A stretch of DNA of 64,000 bases from Cognaticolwellia mytili (lineage in GTDB: Bacteria > Pseudomonadota > Gammaproteobacteria > Enterobacterales > Alteromonadaceae): the NCBI RefSeq assembly GCF_002104475.1, contig NZ_NBOF01000002.1, positions 868,001 through 932,000 on the forward strand, read 5' to 3'. The notes beneath the pieces were generated by a model that saw only the letters and a program-made list of their open reading frames with translations, was not told the origin of the DNA and made no database searches. Both the position numbers and the translations under genes were made by a program. Shown in pieces: positions 38,553 to 48,004 of the stretch. Position 1 is the first letter of the stretch, and the number at the start of each line of letters is the position of its first letter.

Positions 38553-39005
38553 TTACAAACTACGAGCTTCTACCTCAATTTCCCTAGAGGCCTTTTCACC
38601 ATCAATATCACATTCGCCTATGCTAGTAATAGTGTAATATGTCGTGCCACTATTCGTAAACATTGAACAACTCACCTTAGCCTCGCATTGCGCTAAACCT
38701 TCAACATTATTGAAAGTTTTTGCTGTTTCCGCGTTTATGCACGAAGAAGTCGCATTATTTAACGGAAAAACTTGCGATAACTGCCATTGCGCACCTGATT
38801 GTGCCGCAGTATAAGCACGCGTTCCTAGCACTTCAAAAGCTAAGCTTTCTTGGCTCGACGCCATCATTTTAACTAATGCTGCGCCAAGTAATGAAATAAC
38901 AATAATAACGAAGATTGCAATCACTAAAGCACTACCTCGGTTTTTATTAATACTCAAAGGCTTGCTAGGTGATTTAAGTTTTTTACCATGGCTATTATGG
39001 AACAT
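38553..39005 (-). CDS. mshP: MSHA pilus protein MshP
   Basis: A 150-residue protein with an N-terminal cytoplasmic basic stretch and one membrane helix (GSALVIAIFVIIVISLLGAALVKMM, about 24-48). This is the PilX-like pattern of MshP, without the FTLxE prepilin motif. Four cysteines in the C-terminal half may form disulfides. ATG at 39005 overlaps the mshO stop by 11 bases. It is a minor pilus component or assembly factor; its exact role is not established. Confidence 0.87.
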   Translation of the reverse strand: MFHNSHGKKLKSPSKPLSINKNRGSALVIAIFVIIVISLLGAALVKMMASSQESLAFEVLGTRAYTAAQSGAQWQLSQVFPLNNATSSCINAETAKTFNNVEGLAQCEAKVSCSMFTNSGTTYYTITSIGECDIDGEKASREIEVEARSL

Positions 39006-39831
39006 TAGGCACCTGCACCTCATTGTTAAAGACAATAGTTTCTGAATTTTTAAAGAAGGCTAGCCGTACCTGTACCAAGGAGTTTCGCTGTAATGTCGCA
39101 TTCGCGACATCAAAAGATGAAGCTGAGTTATCAATATATTCGGCCATTAAACTCCAGTTGTCTTTGCCGTTATTAGTACCGCGAACGGGGATATTGTCAA
39201 TAGCAGAATTAACATAACCTTCGTATCGAAATAACTGGCTACCTTCAAGGCAATAAGCAGTAGCTGTACCGATAAAGTACAAGCGATTTGTCGGTGATTC
39301 AGTTTTAAATTGTGTCAATGCACTCAACGTAAGTACGACAGGGACTGAAGAATTATTCAGTTCATGCTTTTCATAGTCTAGCGAAAGTGACTCAAAACCC
39401 GCAATCACACCGTTGGGCATATCATAAACATCATTACTGTTCAGTGCATATACAGCAATACGTGAACTATTATTAACAAGTGCGCTAGCAAACGGAGCCA
39501 ATGTTATTGTATTACGTGCAGCTTCGGGAGCCACGGGAATATCCAGATATGTAGCACTACGTGCAATGGGAGTAAACTCCAAACATTGCTTACCGCTACC
39601 ATTTACAATTCGCATGCTATTAGGCAGTGCATTTCTCACTTCTCGATTAAGTCGTTCAACAACAAATCGAGCGGTTGAGATCAATTCATCACGATCAGCT
39701 GCATCAGTATAGCTTTGCGTACCAAAACGAAGAAACGTAGTCGCACTGACCGCTAAAACTCCTATGATCACAATAACCGTGACCAACTCAACCAGCGTAA
39801 AGCCGTTCTGTTTGTTCCACATTTTATTCAT
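38995..39831 (-). CDS. mshO: Minor pilin MshO
   Basis: A 278-residue prepilin-like protein. The cleavage site and N-terminal helix read NGFTLVELVTVIVIIGVLAVSA (glycine at residue 10, Glu5 of the mature form present). A long C-terminal domain of the PilW/MshO kind follows (RFVVERLNREVRNALPNSMR). It is a minor pilin likely to help start pilus assembly. Its ATG shares one base with the mshD stop (TGATG), so translation is coupled. Confidence 0.9.
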   Translation of the reverse strand: MNKMWNKQNGFTLVELVTVIVIIGVLAVSATTFLRFGTQSYTDAADRDELISTARFVVERLNREVRNALPNSMRIVNGSGKQCLEFTPIARSATYLDIPVAPEAARNTITLAPFASALVNNSSRIAVYALNSNDVYDMPNGVIAGFESLSLDYEKHELNNSSVPVVLTLSALTQFKTESPTNRLYFIGTATAYCLEGSQLFRYEGYVNSAIDNIPVRGTNNGKDNWSLMAEYIDNSASSFDVANATLQRNSLVQVRLAFFKNSETIVFNNEVQVPNVP

Positions 39832-40415
39832 CAGAAATTATACCGATAAGCAGAAAAGACAAAATCAAAGCCTTGCGGCGTAGTAACAGTTACCGTGATC
39901 AGCTTAGCATTGCTTATGTTAGCATCCGCAATGCCATTGTTATCGCTATCATAAACAACCCTGACATGGGTTTTAAACCCTCGGTATATATCGGCTAATG
40001 AATCATTTTGCCCTAGCGAACTTTCTATATCCCTTAAACCGTTATAATCATCGACATCATTGAAAACATCTCGTACTTCATCGACATCAAGGCTTATCTC
40101 ATCAGGTCCTAAATTATTAGCTGTTGTGCAAGTAACACCGTCTTCTCCACATCGAATTAACCCACCGGACATGTCCGACTTTTCATCAAATGCCTTACCG
40201 AGAATTTCATTGATCATCGATTGCCCTAACTCAGCGGCACGAATTTGATGTACTTGCTTGGCGCTTTCAATTGCTACGGGATAAACCAAGGTCGTAAATA
40301 TCGACAAAGATATCGACAGCACCACGATACCTACGATAGTTTCGATTAAAGTAAAGCCTCGTTGTACCGTCAGCGATATATAGTTTTTATCTTGACGAAA
40401 GCGTTCACAGCGCAT
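39831..40415 (-). CDS. mshD: Minor pilin MshD
   Basis: A 194-residue prepilin-like protein with cleavage and helix RGFTLIETIVGIVVLSISLSIFT near residues 18-40. The mature domain has AELGQSMINEILGKAFDEKSDMSGG, as in PilV-type MshD. Two cysteines (RCGEDGVTC) lie close together. ATG at 40415 is preferred since it overlaps the mshC stop by 11 bases; an in-frame ATG at 40436 is seven codons upstream. Confidence 0.88.
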   Translation of the reverse strand: MRCERFRQDKNYISLTVQRGFTLIETIVGIVVLSISLSIFTTLVYPVAIESAKQVHQIRAAELGQSMINEILGKAFDEKSDMSGGLIRCGEDGVTCTTANNLGPDEISLDVDEVRDVFNDVDDYNGLRDIESSLGQNDSLADIYRGFKTHVRVVYDSDNNGIADANISNAKLITVTVTTPQGFDFVFSAYRYNF

Positions 40416-40935
40416 GGATATAGCCTTCCGATTCAATTCGAACAGTTAAGGCTTGCTCACCAGTGATGACTATTTCACAAGGATTACTACAGTTTTGAGG
40501 ACGGCCCATAAAGTCAAAGCTAAACACAGTGCCGCTTGGATTAAACGTGACATTGTCATTGCTATCTATTTCAACTAAGGTCGCTCTTTTTTCGCTTTGA
40601 TCAGCAAACTCAGGAGGAGTAGAGCACTCACCCTCTCCTACTTTTTTTTTCACTTTACCAAGCTTTGTACTGGTGATCATAACTTGATGACAATTATCAT
40701 TTGCTTGTTGCATAGCACGCGTTTGGATTAAACGTAATTTGGCAATCACATCGATGCGATAAGCATATTCAGAGAAACCATTTGAAGAGAAGAATTTTGG
40801 TGCAACAGTGACCGAAAGAATAGCCAAAATAACAATAACAATTACTAATTCAATCAAGGTAAAGCCAGCACCTTTGCTCATATTAAGCGGATTGGATGAT
40901 GAAACATCGCTATTCTTTTTCAAATAGTTAATCAT
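40405..40935 (-). CDS. mshC: Minor pilin MshC
   Basis: A 176-residue type IV prepilin. A leader of 23 residues ends in GAG, before FTLIELVIVIVILAILSVT. The mature domain contains a conserved KFFSSNGFSEYAYRIDVIAKLRLIQTRAM stretch and four cysteines. It lies after the strong mshA terminator, so it is probably expressed by read-through at a lower level than mshA. It begins with ATG. Confidence 0.9.
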   Translation of the reverse strand: MINYLKKNSDVSSSNPLNMSKGAGFTLIELVIVIVILAILSVTVAPKFFSSNGFSEYAYRIDVIAKLRLIQTRAMQQANDNCHQVMITSTKLGKVKKKVGEGECSTPPEFADQSEKRATLVEIDSNDNVTFNPSGTVFSFDFMGRPQNCSNPCEIVITGEQALTVRIESEGYIHAL

Positions 40936-41129
40936 CTAACGGTGCTTCCCCTGATTAATATTCGGTTACTCGGTAAACCTAGATGTTAAGTCTAGCAAGA
41001 CCTTCAATGCAAGCTGATTCACCCTGATCTGATATTATTCAAGCTTACTTTATTAATAAGAAATACAAAAGACTAACTTATATCAAAACACTCAATATTC
41101 AAAATACTATATTAAAATTAGAAACAAAA

Positions 41130-41151
41130 AAGGAGAGCTAATGCTCTCCTT
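41130..41151 (-). terminator. Intra-operon terminator after mshA
   Basis: A 9-bp GC-containing stem (AAGGAGAGC and complement) with a TAAT loop is followed by seven Ts on the minus strand, 24 bases after the mshA stop. It probably stops most transcripts after the major pilin gene, so less mRNA reaches mshCDOPQ. The rest of the mshA-mshC gap up to 40936 shows no clear promoter. Confidence 0.8.
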
Positions 41152-41174
41152 AAAGTAACAAACGTCAAAGGTTA

Positions 41175-41696
41175 TTAACAACCAGTTACAACTATAGTTA
41201 CATTAGGTCGAGTTCTCAGCGCCGTAGAGTCAGGATATGAAATCTGACATGCAGTTTTTGTTGTAGCTGATATATGCTGAATCAAGGCAGGAGCAGCATT
41301 CGTCACTTGAAAATTCCCTGAAGTGCCATCTGTACTGGATTCAATATCTAATAAGCCTAATATGCCTATCGCCGTATCAGCATCTGCGCCAGTTCCTGTT
41401 GTTAGAGTTTGCGCTGAAGGATAACCGTTAAATACTGAATAATGTAAACCATCAATTATAACAGTTTGACGACCTGATGTTTTACCATCAACCAATGCTT
41501 TTGCATGTACCATGCTCACCGCACTTTCAATACTACCTTCAACACCTTGCATAACCGAAGCACGAGCATCACTGGTTAAATCAATAAACTTAGGCGCTGC
41601 CGTAGCGGCTAAAATACCTAAAATAACAATCACAACCACTAATTCGATTAGAGTAAAACCTTGTTGTGCATTACTACGATTTGTTAATGTTTTCAT
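41175..41696 (-). CDS. mshA: MshA, major pilin of the mannose-sensitive haemagglutinin pilus
   Basis: A 173-residue type IVa prepilin. A 13-residue leader ends in QQG, before FTLIELVVVIVILGILAATA; Glu5 of the mature protein is present. The body has the MshA pattern FIDLTSDARASVMQGVEGSIESAVSMVHAKAL. The last residue is Cys173, and Cys151 (KTACQIS) can form the C-terminal disulfide loop typical of type IV pilins. It follows mshB after 27 bases and is ended by a strong terminator, in keeping with high expression of the main subunit. Confidence 0.94.
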   Translation of the reverse strand: MKTLTNRSNAQQGFTLIELVVVIVILGILAATAAPKFIDLTSDARASVMQGVEGSIESAVSMVHAKALVDGKTSGRQTVIIDGLHYSVFNGYPSAQTLTTGTGADADTAIGILGLLDIESSTDGTSGNFQVTNAAPALIQHISATTKTACQISYPDSTALRTRPNVTIVVTGC

Positions 41697-41723
41697 AAAA
41701 TAAACCTTCTATTATTAAACCAA

Positions 41724-42341
41724 TTATTGATTGTTGATGTAAACAACAACAGAACTATTTGCCGGTTGATAAGTAAAGCTATTACCGACTGTCGTCAGCA
41801 CGCCGGGGTCAGTAAAGTTATTATTATTGTCTTTATTTAGTGTTTCTTTCAAATAAAAATGACACAAGGTATTAGCGTTACTGCCCGATTTTGCAACAAA
41901 ATAATCCATATAAGCATTACTATTAAGCGTCGAGATTACATTAGTCAAGCGTGGTGGTTGCTGTAAAATACTTTGCCAAATATCGATGCAATCAGTCGCT
42001 GTCAAACCAGCTAAACTGTCGCCATTGTCTGCGATACCGGTAATATAGCCGGGCCTAATTTTAAGTGTAGTAGTATTACTTTCTTTGGTTAAAAATAACG
42101 TAGTGCCATCATAATCAACTGCGTTTTTGCCATTAGTATCTTTTGGTCGCCCTTCAGCTTCCCATTGTGCTCGTACTAAGGAAACAGCCGTAGCAAAACC
42201 ACCTGCCATGCCTTCAATATTCGCTTGTTTTGCTTGGTCGGTTAAGTCAATAAATTTAGGAATTGCTGTGACAGCTAGAAAGCCTAAGATCACCACAACA
42301 ATTACCAATTCAATGAGCGTAAAACCTGATTGTTTTTTCAT
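41724..42341 (-). CDS. mshB: MshB, MshA-like minor pilin
   Basis: A 205-residue type IV prepilin with a very short leader (MKKQSG before FTLIELVIVVVILGFLAVTA) and a body close to MshA (FIDLTDQAKQANIEGMAGGFATAVSLVRAQWEAEG). It is longer than MshA. It heads the pilin operon; a candidate sigma-70-type promoter lies 30-60 bases upstream. Confidence 0.9.
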   Translation of the reverse strand: MKKQSGFTLIELVIVVVILGFLAVTAIPKFIDLTDQAKQANIEGMAGGFATAVSLVRAQWEAEGRPKDTNGKNAVDYDGTTLFLTKESNTTTLKIRPGYITGIADNGDSLAGLTATDCIDIWQSILQQPPRLTNVISTLNSNAYMDYFVAKSGSNANTLCHFYLKETLNKDNNNNFTDPGVLTTVGNSFTYQPANSSVVVYINNQ

Positions 42342-42370
42342 ACCAACCTCACTTAAATATATCTATACTG

Positions 42371-42400
42371 ATTCTAGCAATTAATTACTAACAAAGTCAC
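42371..42400 (-). promoter_or_regulatory. Candidate promoter of the MSHA pilin operon
   Basis: On the minus strand GTGACT (4 of 6 to the -35 consensus) and TAGAAT (5 of 6 to the -10 consensus) are 18 bases apart, ending 30 bases before the mshB start. In Vibrio cholerae the structural operon also begins at mshB, which supports the placement. Confidence 0.45.
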
Positions 42401-42447
42401 CCACTTACTGATTATTATGCCAGCCTCTACAGTCGAATTATTAGCTT

Positions 42448-42945
42448 TTATTGCTTAAAATCAACTTTGCCATTGTCACTATGATAGATGAAGTACTCAC
42501 CACTGGGTAAGCTGAACTGGCAATAACTCGCAACTTCCCGTCCCTGATGACTCACCAACACAGCCTCAACTGGCTGCTTTATATAAACCAAAGGAGATTC
42601 CATAACATATTGCCAAATAAGTTGGCAGCGCAAAGCGTCATTTTTTACATCGACCCAACCTTTACCGTTTACGGGTACCTTTAATTTACCCTCTCTTTTA
42701 TCATTAAAATTACCTTCAATGATTACAAACTTAGGCTGAGCGTCCATAAACCATTGTGCACGAATACCATTAATACGCGCTGAAAAAACATGACTAACAG
42801 ATTCAAAACCAGCCCGTGTTAGTTGCCCTTGATGTTTAAAGAAGTAAAAAATAAAGCTGGCCATTAATAAGGCCACGAGCACAACCACAACAACGACTTC
42901 TCCAAGCGATCTTTCACTTTTCTCTGTAACTTGCAGTGGTGTCAT
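42448..42945 (-). CDS. mshF: MSHA biogenesis protein MshF
   Basis: A 165-residue protein with a single N-terminal membrane segment (about 15-36, LGEVVVVVVLVALLMASFIFYFF) and a pilin-like periplasmic part (ARINGIRAQWFMDAQPK, LRCQLIWQYVMESP). There is no prepilin cleavage site. Its position directly after mshG and before mshB is the normal place for mshF. It closes the assembly operon; its mechanism is not known. Confidence 0.85.
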   Translation of the reverse strand: MTPLQVTEKSERSLGEVVVVVVLVALLMASFIFYFFKHQGQLTRAGFESVSHVFSARINGIRAQWFMDAQPKFVIIEGNFNDKREGKLKVPVNGKGWVDVKNDALRCQLIWQYVMESPLVYIKQPVEAVLVSHQGREVASYCQFSLPSGEYFIYHSDNGKVDFKQ

Positions 42946-42970
42946 GTTTTATTCCTAATAACTAGCTGAT

Positions 42971-44206
42971 TTACCCTTTAAACGCCGACATCATGTCCCA
43001 CATTGGCGTGAATATCCCTAAGGCTAGCACTAGTACCATGCCTGCTACTATTGCAATCATAATCGGCTCTATACGAGCCGTCAGTGTACTCAGCTCATAA
43101 TCAACTTCTCGCTCGTAATAATCCCCCACTTCTTCTAACAACTCATCAACACGGCCAGTTTCTTCTCCTACGGCAATCATTTGTAATACTAAGGGGGTAA
43201 ATAAAGTGCTGCTGGATGCAGAGCGTAATAAGCTTTCGCCACTTTCTATATTACTACGCATAGTCATTATTTTTTTACGCATATAGGTATTGTCAACCGC
43301 ATCAGCAACCAAGGTTAAGCCTGTTGTCATCGGCACGCCAGCACGTAAAATAATAGAAAAGCTATGTGAGAAGCGTGATAAAATAGAGCGTTCAACAACT
43401 CCTCCAACGACTGGTAGTTTCAACTTACGTTTATCCCAAATAAACATGCCCTTTGGTGTTTTTAAGTAGTACCGTAAGGAAAAAATTCCGCATATGCTCA
43501 CAATAAGCATATGTGGCCAATAGTCTAAAAAGAAATTTGAGCTACCAATGAGCATCTTTGTCGCCCATGGTAAGTCTGCGCCTAACTTTGTAAACATATT
43601 AGCAAAAGTTGGAATAACAAAAATATTTAATATCACCATGGCAGCCACAATGGCAATAAGTACGAATGATGGGTAACGCAACGCCGCCTTAATACGTTTT
43701 CGGGTTTCTTGTTCGCGTTCAAAATAGCTGGCAAGCTTTAAAAATGCATCATCAAGCTTACCGGTATTTTCTCCGACATGAACCAAAGAAATAAAAAGCG
43801 GGGAGAATAATTTCGGGTGCTGGTGTAAGGCAGTAGATAACGGGTATCCGCCTTCAAGTTGCGTAGATATTTCACTTAGTGCCGACTTTAGTTTTACTGA
43901 AGTACTGGACTCTGCCATACCATTTATGGCACGTAAAATAGGTACACCAGATTTTACCAAAGCGTACATTTGGCGACAAAAAACAATTAAGTCATCTAAT
44001 GTGACTTGGTTTAAACCTAGCAAATCTCCAATATCGATATTTTGAGATGAGCTTCCCTTAGTTGAGTATTTTGCTCCTTCAATTGATATCGGAATAATGC
44101 GCTGTCGGGACAATTGTTCTGCAACCTGCGCTGAATTAGCCGCTTCAATCATTCCTTTTACTTGGCTACCGTTTGCATCTCGACCAATATAATTAAAAGC
44201 AGGCAT
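42971..44206 (-). CDS. mshG: MshG, inner-membrane platform protein of the pilus
   Basis: A 411-residue PilC/GspF-type platform protein. It has two T2SSF repeats (about 70-195, FCRQMYALVKSGVPILRAI, and 275-400, FSHSFSIILRAGVPMTTGL) and three membrane segments (about 172-192, 220-240 and 380-400). It couples the MshE ATPase to pilin insertion. It follows mshE after 11 bases and starts with ATG. Confidence 0.95.
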   Translation of the reverse strand: MPAFNYIGRDANGSQVKGMIEAANSAQVAEQLSRQRIIPISIEGAKYSTKGSSSQNIDIGDLLGLNQVTLDDLIVFCRQMYALVKSGVPILRAINGMAESSTSVKLKSALSEISTQLEGGYPLSTALHQHPKLFSPLFISLVHVGENTGKLDDAFLKLASYFEREQETRKRIKAALRYPSFVLIAIVAAMVILNIFVIPTFANMFTKLGADLPWATKMLIGSSNFFLDYWPHMLIVSICGIFSLRYYLKTPKGMFIWDKRKLKLPVVGGVVERSILSRFSHSFSIILRAGVPMTTGLTLVADAVDNTYMRKKIMTMRSNIESGESLLRSASSSTLFTPLVLQMIAVGEETGRVDELLEEVGDYYEREVDYELSTLTARIEPIMIAIVAGMVLVLALGIFTPMWDMMSAFKG

Positions 44207-44217
44207 AATTTATTTTC

Positions 44218-45933
44218 TTATCCCGTCACATCAACAGTTTCAACTAGGCGTAACACTTCTTCTACACTCGTAATTCCTAGCTTAGCATAGTCAAAGGCGG
44301 CTAACGCCAATGGTTTAAATTCAGGGTGATTTTTGGCCAATTTGCTGAACTCTTCGGTGTCTTCACGCTTTAAAGCAGCCATCATCGCTTCGCTCATTTC
44401 CAATAGCTCAAAAACCCCAATACGTCCTTTATAGCCAGTATGTTGACAAGTTTGGCAGCCTGTACCATGACTAAATTGAATATTTTCAATATCGCTACCA
44501 ATAAGACGAGATAACCAGACTAACTCTTGCGAGTCTGGAACATAAACCTTTCGACAACCGTCACAGATTTTTCTTACTAGCCGTTGGGCGATAATAGCAC
44601 GTAATGAGCTACCAACTAAAAAGCCCGCAGCCCCCATATCAAGTAAGCGTAATGCACTGGTTATTGCATCATTGGTATGTAAAGTAGACAGCACTAAATG
44701 ACCAGTTAATGCACCTCTCAAACCAATTTCTACAGTTTCTTGGTCACGCATCTCACCTACCATCAAAATATCTGGATCTTGTCGTAAAGCTGTACGTAGC
44801 ACGTTTGAAAAGGTTAAATTAATTTTGCTATTAACTTGCACCTGATTAATCCGGGGCAGTCTATATTCAACAGGATCCTCAACGGTAATAATTTTTTTAC
44901 TTGAAACATTAAGTTCGCTTAATGCCGCATACAAGGTGGTAGTTTTACCGCTCCCCGTCGGCCCTGTCACGAGCACCATGCCATGTGGGCGTGAAATTTG
45001 ATGACGAATGCGCTTAACAAAAGCCTCTGGCATACCCGTTTCATCTAATGACAAAAGCCCTGCTGATTGGTCTAACAAACGCATCACCACCGATTCACCA
45101 TGCTGAACAGGCATGGTAGACATACGGACATCAATACTATGGCCATTGATTTGCAAGTTAAAACGACCATCCTGTGGCAAGCGTTTTTCAGAGATATCTA
45201 AACCTGCCATCAACTTTAATCGCAGCACCATCGCCGAAGCTATTTTATTTTCTTTAAGAATATTTTCTTGTAATACCCCGTCAATACGTTGTCGAATGCG
45301 TAATGAGTTCTCATCAGGTTCAATGTGTACATCGGAAGCACGCATTTGCACTGCATCAGCAAAAACTGATTGTAATAACTTACCAACAGTTGCATCACCA
45401 CCTTCTTCAAGGAATGAATTAGATAAATCAAAGTCACTACTTTGATCGTACTCTTCTTCTAACTGGCTCGCAAAAGACTCAATATCTGCGGTACGACGAT
45501 ATAGCCCATCAAAAGCCTCAAATAATTGCGATTCCATTATTACGGCAAGCTTTAAACGTTTAGGTGCAAGCATTTGTTCCAGTTGGTCAAGCGCACTTAA
45601 ATCAGCGGGATCACTCATACCGATCAGCACAGCATCACCTTGATCTTCAATTACTAAGGCACGTAAACGCCTGGCATGTACTTCGGGCAACAACAGCGCG
45701 ACTTCGTTAGGAATACGACGCTGACTTATGTCTAAAAATGGTACATCGAGTTGCTGTGCTAAGAACTCAAGTAATTGACGTTCACCAATATGACCTAGTT
45801 CAATGAGAACATCACCTAGCTTCCTACCGGTTGATTTCTGGCTATTTAGCGCCTGCATCAATTGTTCATCACTAATAATACATTCGTGAACCAGTAAGTC
45901 CCCTAAGCGCATTTTTAATTTAGGTGCAGCCAT
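44218..45933 (-). CDS. mshE: MshE, pilus extension ATPase with cyclic-di-GMP-binding N-domain
   Basis: A 571-residue GspE/PilB-type ATPase that powers pilus extension. The N-terminus carries two tandem MshEN motifs (RLGDLLVHECIISDEQLMQA from residue 9 and KLGDVLIELGHIGERQLLEF from about 38), the known cyclic-di-GMP-binding form. The Walker A is GPTGSGKTTTLY (about 322-333), and the Asp-box and Walker B region is PDILMVGEMRDQET. The tetracysteine zinc site is CDGC plus CQTC near 465-500. This links pilus extension to the GGDEF/EAL/HD-GYP proteins of the window. Confidence 0.95.
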   Translation of the reverse strand: MAAPKLKMRLGDLLVHECIISDEQLMQALNSQKSTGRKLGDVLIELGHIGERQLLEFLAQQLDVPFLDISQRRIPNEVALLLPEVHARRLRALVIEDQGDAVLIGMSDPADLSALDQLEQMLAPKRLKLAVIMESQLFEAFDGLYRRTADIESFASQLEEEYDQSSDFDLSNSFLEEGGDATVGKLLQSVFADAVQMRASDVHIEPDENSLRIRQRIDGVLQENILKENKIASAMVLRLKLMAGLDISEKRLPQDGRFNLQINGHSIDVRMSTMPVQHGESVVMRLLDQSAGLLSLDETGMPEAFVKRIRHQISRPHGMVLVTGPTGSGKTTTLYAALSELNVSSKKIITVEDPVEYRLPRINQVQVNSKINLTFSNVLRTALRQDPDILMVGEMRDQETVEIGLRGALTGHLVLSTLHTNDAITSALRLLDMGAAGFLVGSSLRAIIAQRLVRKICDGCRKVYVPDSQELVWLSRLIGSDIENIQFSHGTGCQTCQHTGYKGRIGVFELLEMSEAMMAALKREDTEEFSKLAKNHPEFKPLALAAFDYAKLGITSVEEVLRLVETVDVTG

Positions 45934-45934
45934 A

Positions 45935-47089
45935 TTATTCTCCTAACTCTACTAACCGTTGACGGGCAAAATGCACTGCATCTTTTGAAAGGTTACCTTT
46001 GCTAATAGCTTGATGATAAGCATTACTTGCTGCCTTAAATTGGCCCTGACTATCTAGTGAAACAGCTAAGCCTAACCACCAACGACCAACAGCGGGTTCA
46101 AGCAGTAATAATTTATGATAAGCGGCACTGGCAACCTCATGTTCGTTAAGCTCTACAGCTGCACCAGCTAATAAAATTTGTAATTCAACTTTTTCGCTAC
46201 TATTGACCGGGCTAAGTAAATTTAACGCTTGTCTAGGCTGTTCTTGTTCAAAGTAAATACGCGCAGCCATCAAACGCATTTCTTCTGCGTTTGGTGCCAA
46301 AGCAATACCTTGTGAAAGCAAGTTTATTGCATCTTGATAAGCTTTTTTACCGTACCATAAAGCAGCAAGTTGTTTTCGTGCTATTTCATGCTCAGGTAGC
46401 AAAAGTAAAACATCTTCAAATAACGCTGCAGCTTTTTCAAGCTTATTAACTTCCATCGCCCGCTCAGCTTCAGTAATTTTTTTATCCACTAGCGCTTTAG
46501 GTGATAGCTGCGAGCGCGAAATAGTCAATGTTGGTTTGCTGTTATCAGGGTTGTTTGTTGCTGCTATTTCAGGTGCTTCTGTCATAGACGACTTACTGCT
46601 TCGCTGTTTAATAACTTTACTGCGGTGATATTCCGTCGATGGATTATCTCGCTTTGAGCCGCCTGTGATCGGCTGTGCGTTATTCACTATCGACTGGCTG
46701 GCTGGCTCAATTATGGGTTCTGACAATGTTGGCTCAAGATCTTCTACTAACTTAGTACCTGAAGTTTCTTTTTTGAGGTCTATCGTTACTTTTGTCTTTT
46801 CAACATTAATATTTTCACTGCTATTATCTTTATCAGCTGTTGTATCCAAATTAATTTGTCTAACAGCAGCGCTTGATTGCTGCGTTTGATATTTTAGCGA
46901 CTGGTTTTCAGCATAAAGTTGCCAAGCAAATATGCCAACAACATTGATTAAAACAATGAGAATAACCACAGCAAGAAAGATTTTAACACTAGAGTTTTTA
47001 GCCGCTACAGAGCTCAAAGGGCTAGAGTTTTCGGCTTGCTCTCCTTGACGTTTATCAAGATCTTTTAACATTTGATTAATGACACTCAT
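45935..47089 (-). CDS. mshN: MshN, TPR protein of the pilus assembly complex
   Basis: A 384-residue protein beginning MSVINQMLKDLDKRQGE, the typical MshN start. It has one membrane segment (about 40-60), a polar low-complexity linker (about 65-195) and TPR repeats in the last 180 residues (KLEKAAALFEDVLLLLPEHE, AYQDAINLLSQGIALAPNAEE). ATG at 47089 overlaps the mshM stop as ATGA. It probably anchors or recruits MshL/MshM partners. Confidence 0.9.
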   Translation of the reverse strand: MSVINQMLKDLDKRQGEQAENSSPLSSVAAKNSSVKIFLAVVILIVLINVVGIFAWQLYAENQSLKYQTQQSSAAVRQINLDTTADKDNSSENINVEKTKVTIDLKKETSGTKLVEDLEPTLSEPIIEPASQSIVNNAQPITGGSKRDNPSTEYHRSKVIKQRSSKSSMTEAPEIAATNNPDNSKPTLTISRSQLSPKALVDKKITEAERAMEVNKLEKAAALFEDVLLLLPEHEIARKQLAALWYGKKAYQDAINLLSQGIALAPNAEEMRLMAARIYFEQEQPRQALNLLSPVNSSEKVELQILLAGAAVELNEHEVASAAYHKLLLLEPAVGRWWLGLAVSLDSQGQFKAASNAYHQAISKGNLSKDAVHFARQRLVELGE

Positions 47090-47994
47090 ACGGACACCCC
47101 ATAAATACTCCAAACGTAAAACAGAGCGGCAATCATTACAGAAAAGAGCAAGCTAACTAAATAGGCGCTTGAAGTTTTTTTACCATGTGTACTTTCGGTA
47201 TCTTTTATCGCACTTGATAAATGTTTTTTCGTTAATTGGCAACTACCTTCACCATAGCCTAGCATCAGCATTTTATGGCAGATAATATTGACTAATCTAG
47301 GAATACCATGTGTTGCTTTTGCTATTTTTTTGGTTAATGCATGGCCAAATAAATTTTCGCCTTTATAACCTGCGACTTGTAATCGGTGTTGAATATACTG
47401 TTCAACCTCAAACTTTGTCATCGCTCGTAATTTATAAGAAAAAGTAATACGTTGCTTTAATTGTCGAAAGGCTGTTTCAGCTAAACGCTGATCTAACTCT
47501 GGCTGGGCAAACAGCACCACTTGCAGCAACTTACGAGTTTCTGTTTCTAAATTAGTAAATAAACGCAGGGCTTCAAGACTTTCTGAGGGTAATGCTTGTG
47601 CTTCGTCTAGAATTAATACGACCGAATGACCTTGGCTATGCAATTCTAATAATCTTGTTTGAATGCGCTGAGTTAGTAACTGTAATGACATACGTTGTGC
47701 ATGTTTAACACCTAACTCAACGGCAACTGCACGACGTAACTCATCGGGCTTTAAGTAAGGATTGGGGATATACGCAGTAACAAAGTGTTCAGGAATTTCA
47801 TTAAGTAATTTTCGACAAAGTAATGTTTTACCTGTACCTACTTCTCCAACGACTTTGATAAAGCCCTCACCCGTTTTTAAGGCAGTAATCAGTACCGCTA
47901 GAGCCTCATTATGGGGCTCTAGCCCTAAATAAAAGTTGGTGTTTGGTGTTAGCGTAAAGGGTAGCTCTCGCAAACCAAAATGATACAGGTACAT
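47086..47994 (-). CDS. mshM: MshM, ExeA-type AAA+ ATPase
   Basis: A 302-residue AAA+ protein starting MYLYHFGLRELPFTLTPN. The Walker A is GEVGTGKTLLCRKLL (about 50-64) and the Walker B is VVLILDEAQALPSE (about 123-136). A C-terminal membrane segment (about 278-298) follows a lysine-rich stretch. ExeA-like proteins bind peptidoglycan or help place the secretin, here MshL. It lies between mshL and mshN. Confidence 0.93.
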   Translation of the reverse strand: MYLYHFGLRELPFTLTPNTNFYLGLEPHNEALAVLITALKTGEGFIKVVGEVGTGKTLLCRKLLNEIPEHFVTAYIPNPYLKPDELRRAVAVELGVKHAQRMSLQLLTQRIQTRLLELHSQGHSVVLILDEAQALPSESLEALRLFTNLETETRKLLQVVLFAQPELDQRLAETAFRQLKQRITFSYKLRAMTKFEVEQYIQHRLQVAGYKGENLFGHALTKKIAKATHGIPRLVNIICHKMLMLGYGEGSCQLTKKHLSSAIKDTESTHGKKTSSAYLVSLLFSVMIAALFYVWSIYGVSV

Positions 47995-48004
47995 AGTGTC
48001 TTAC

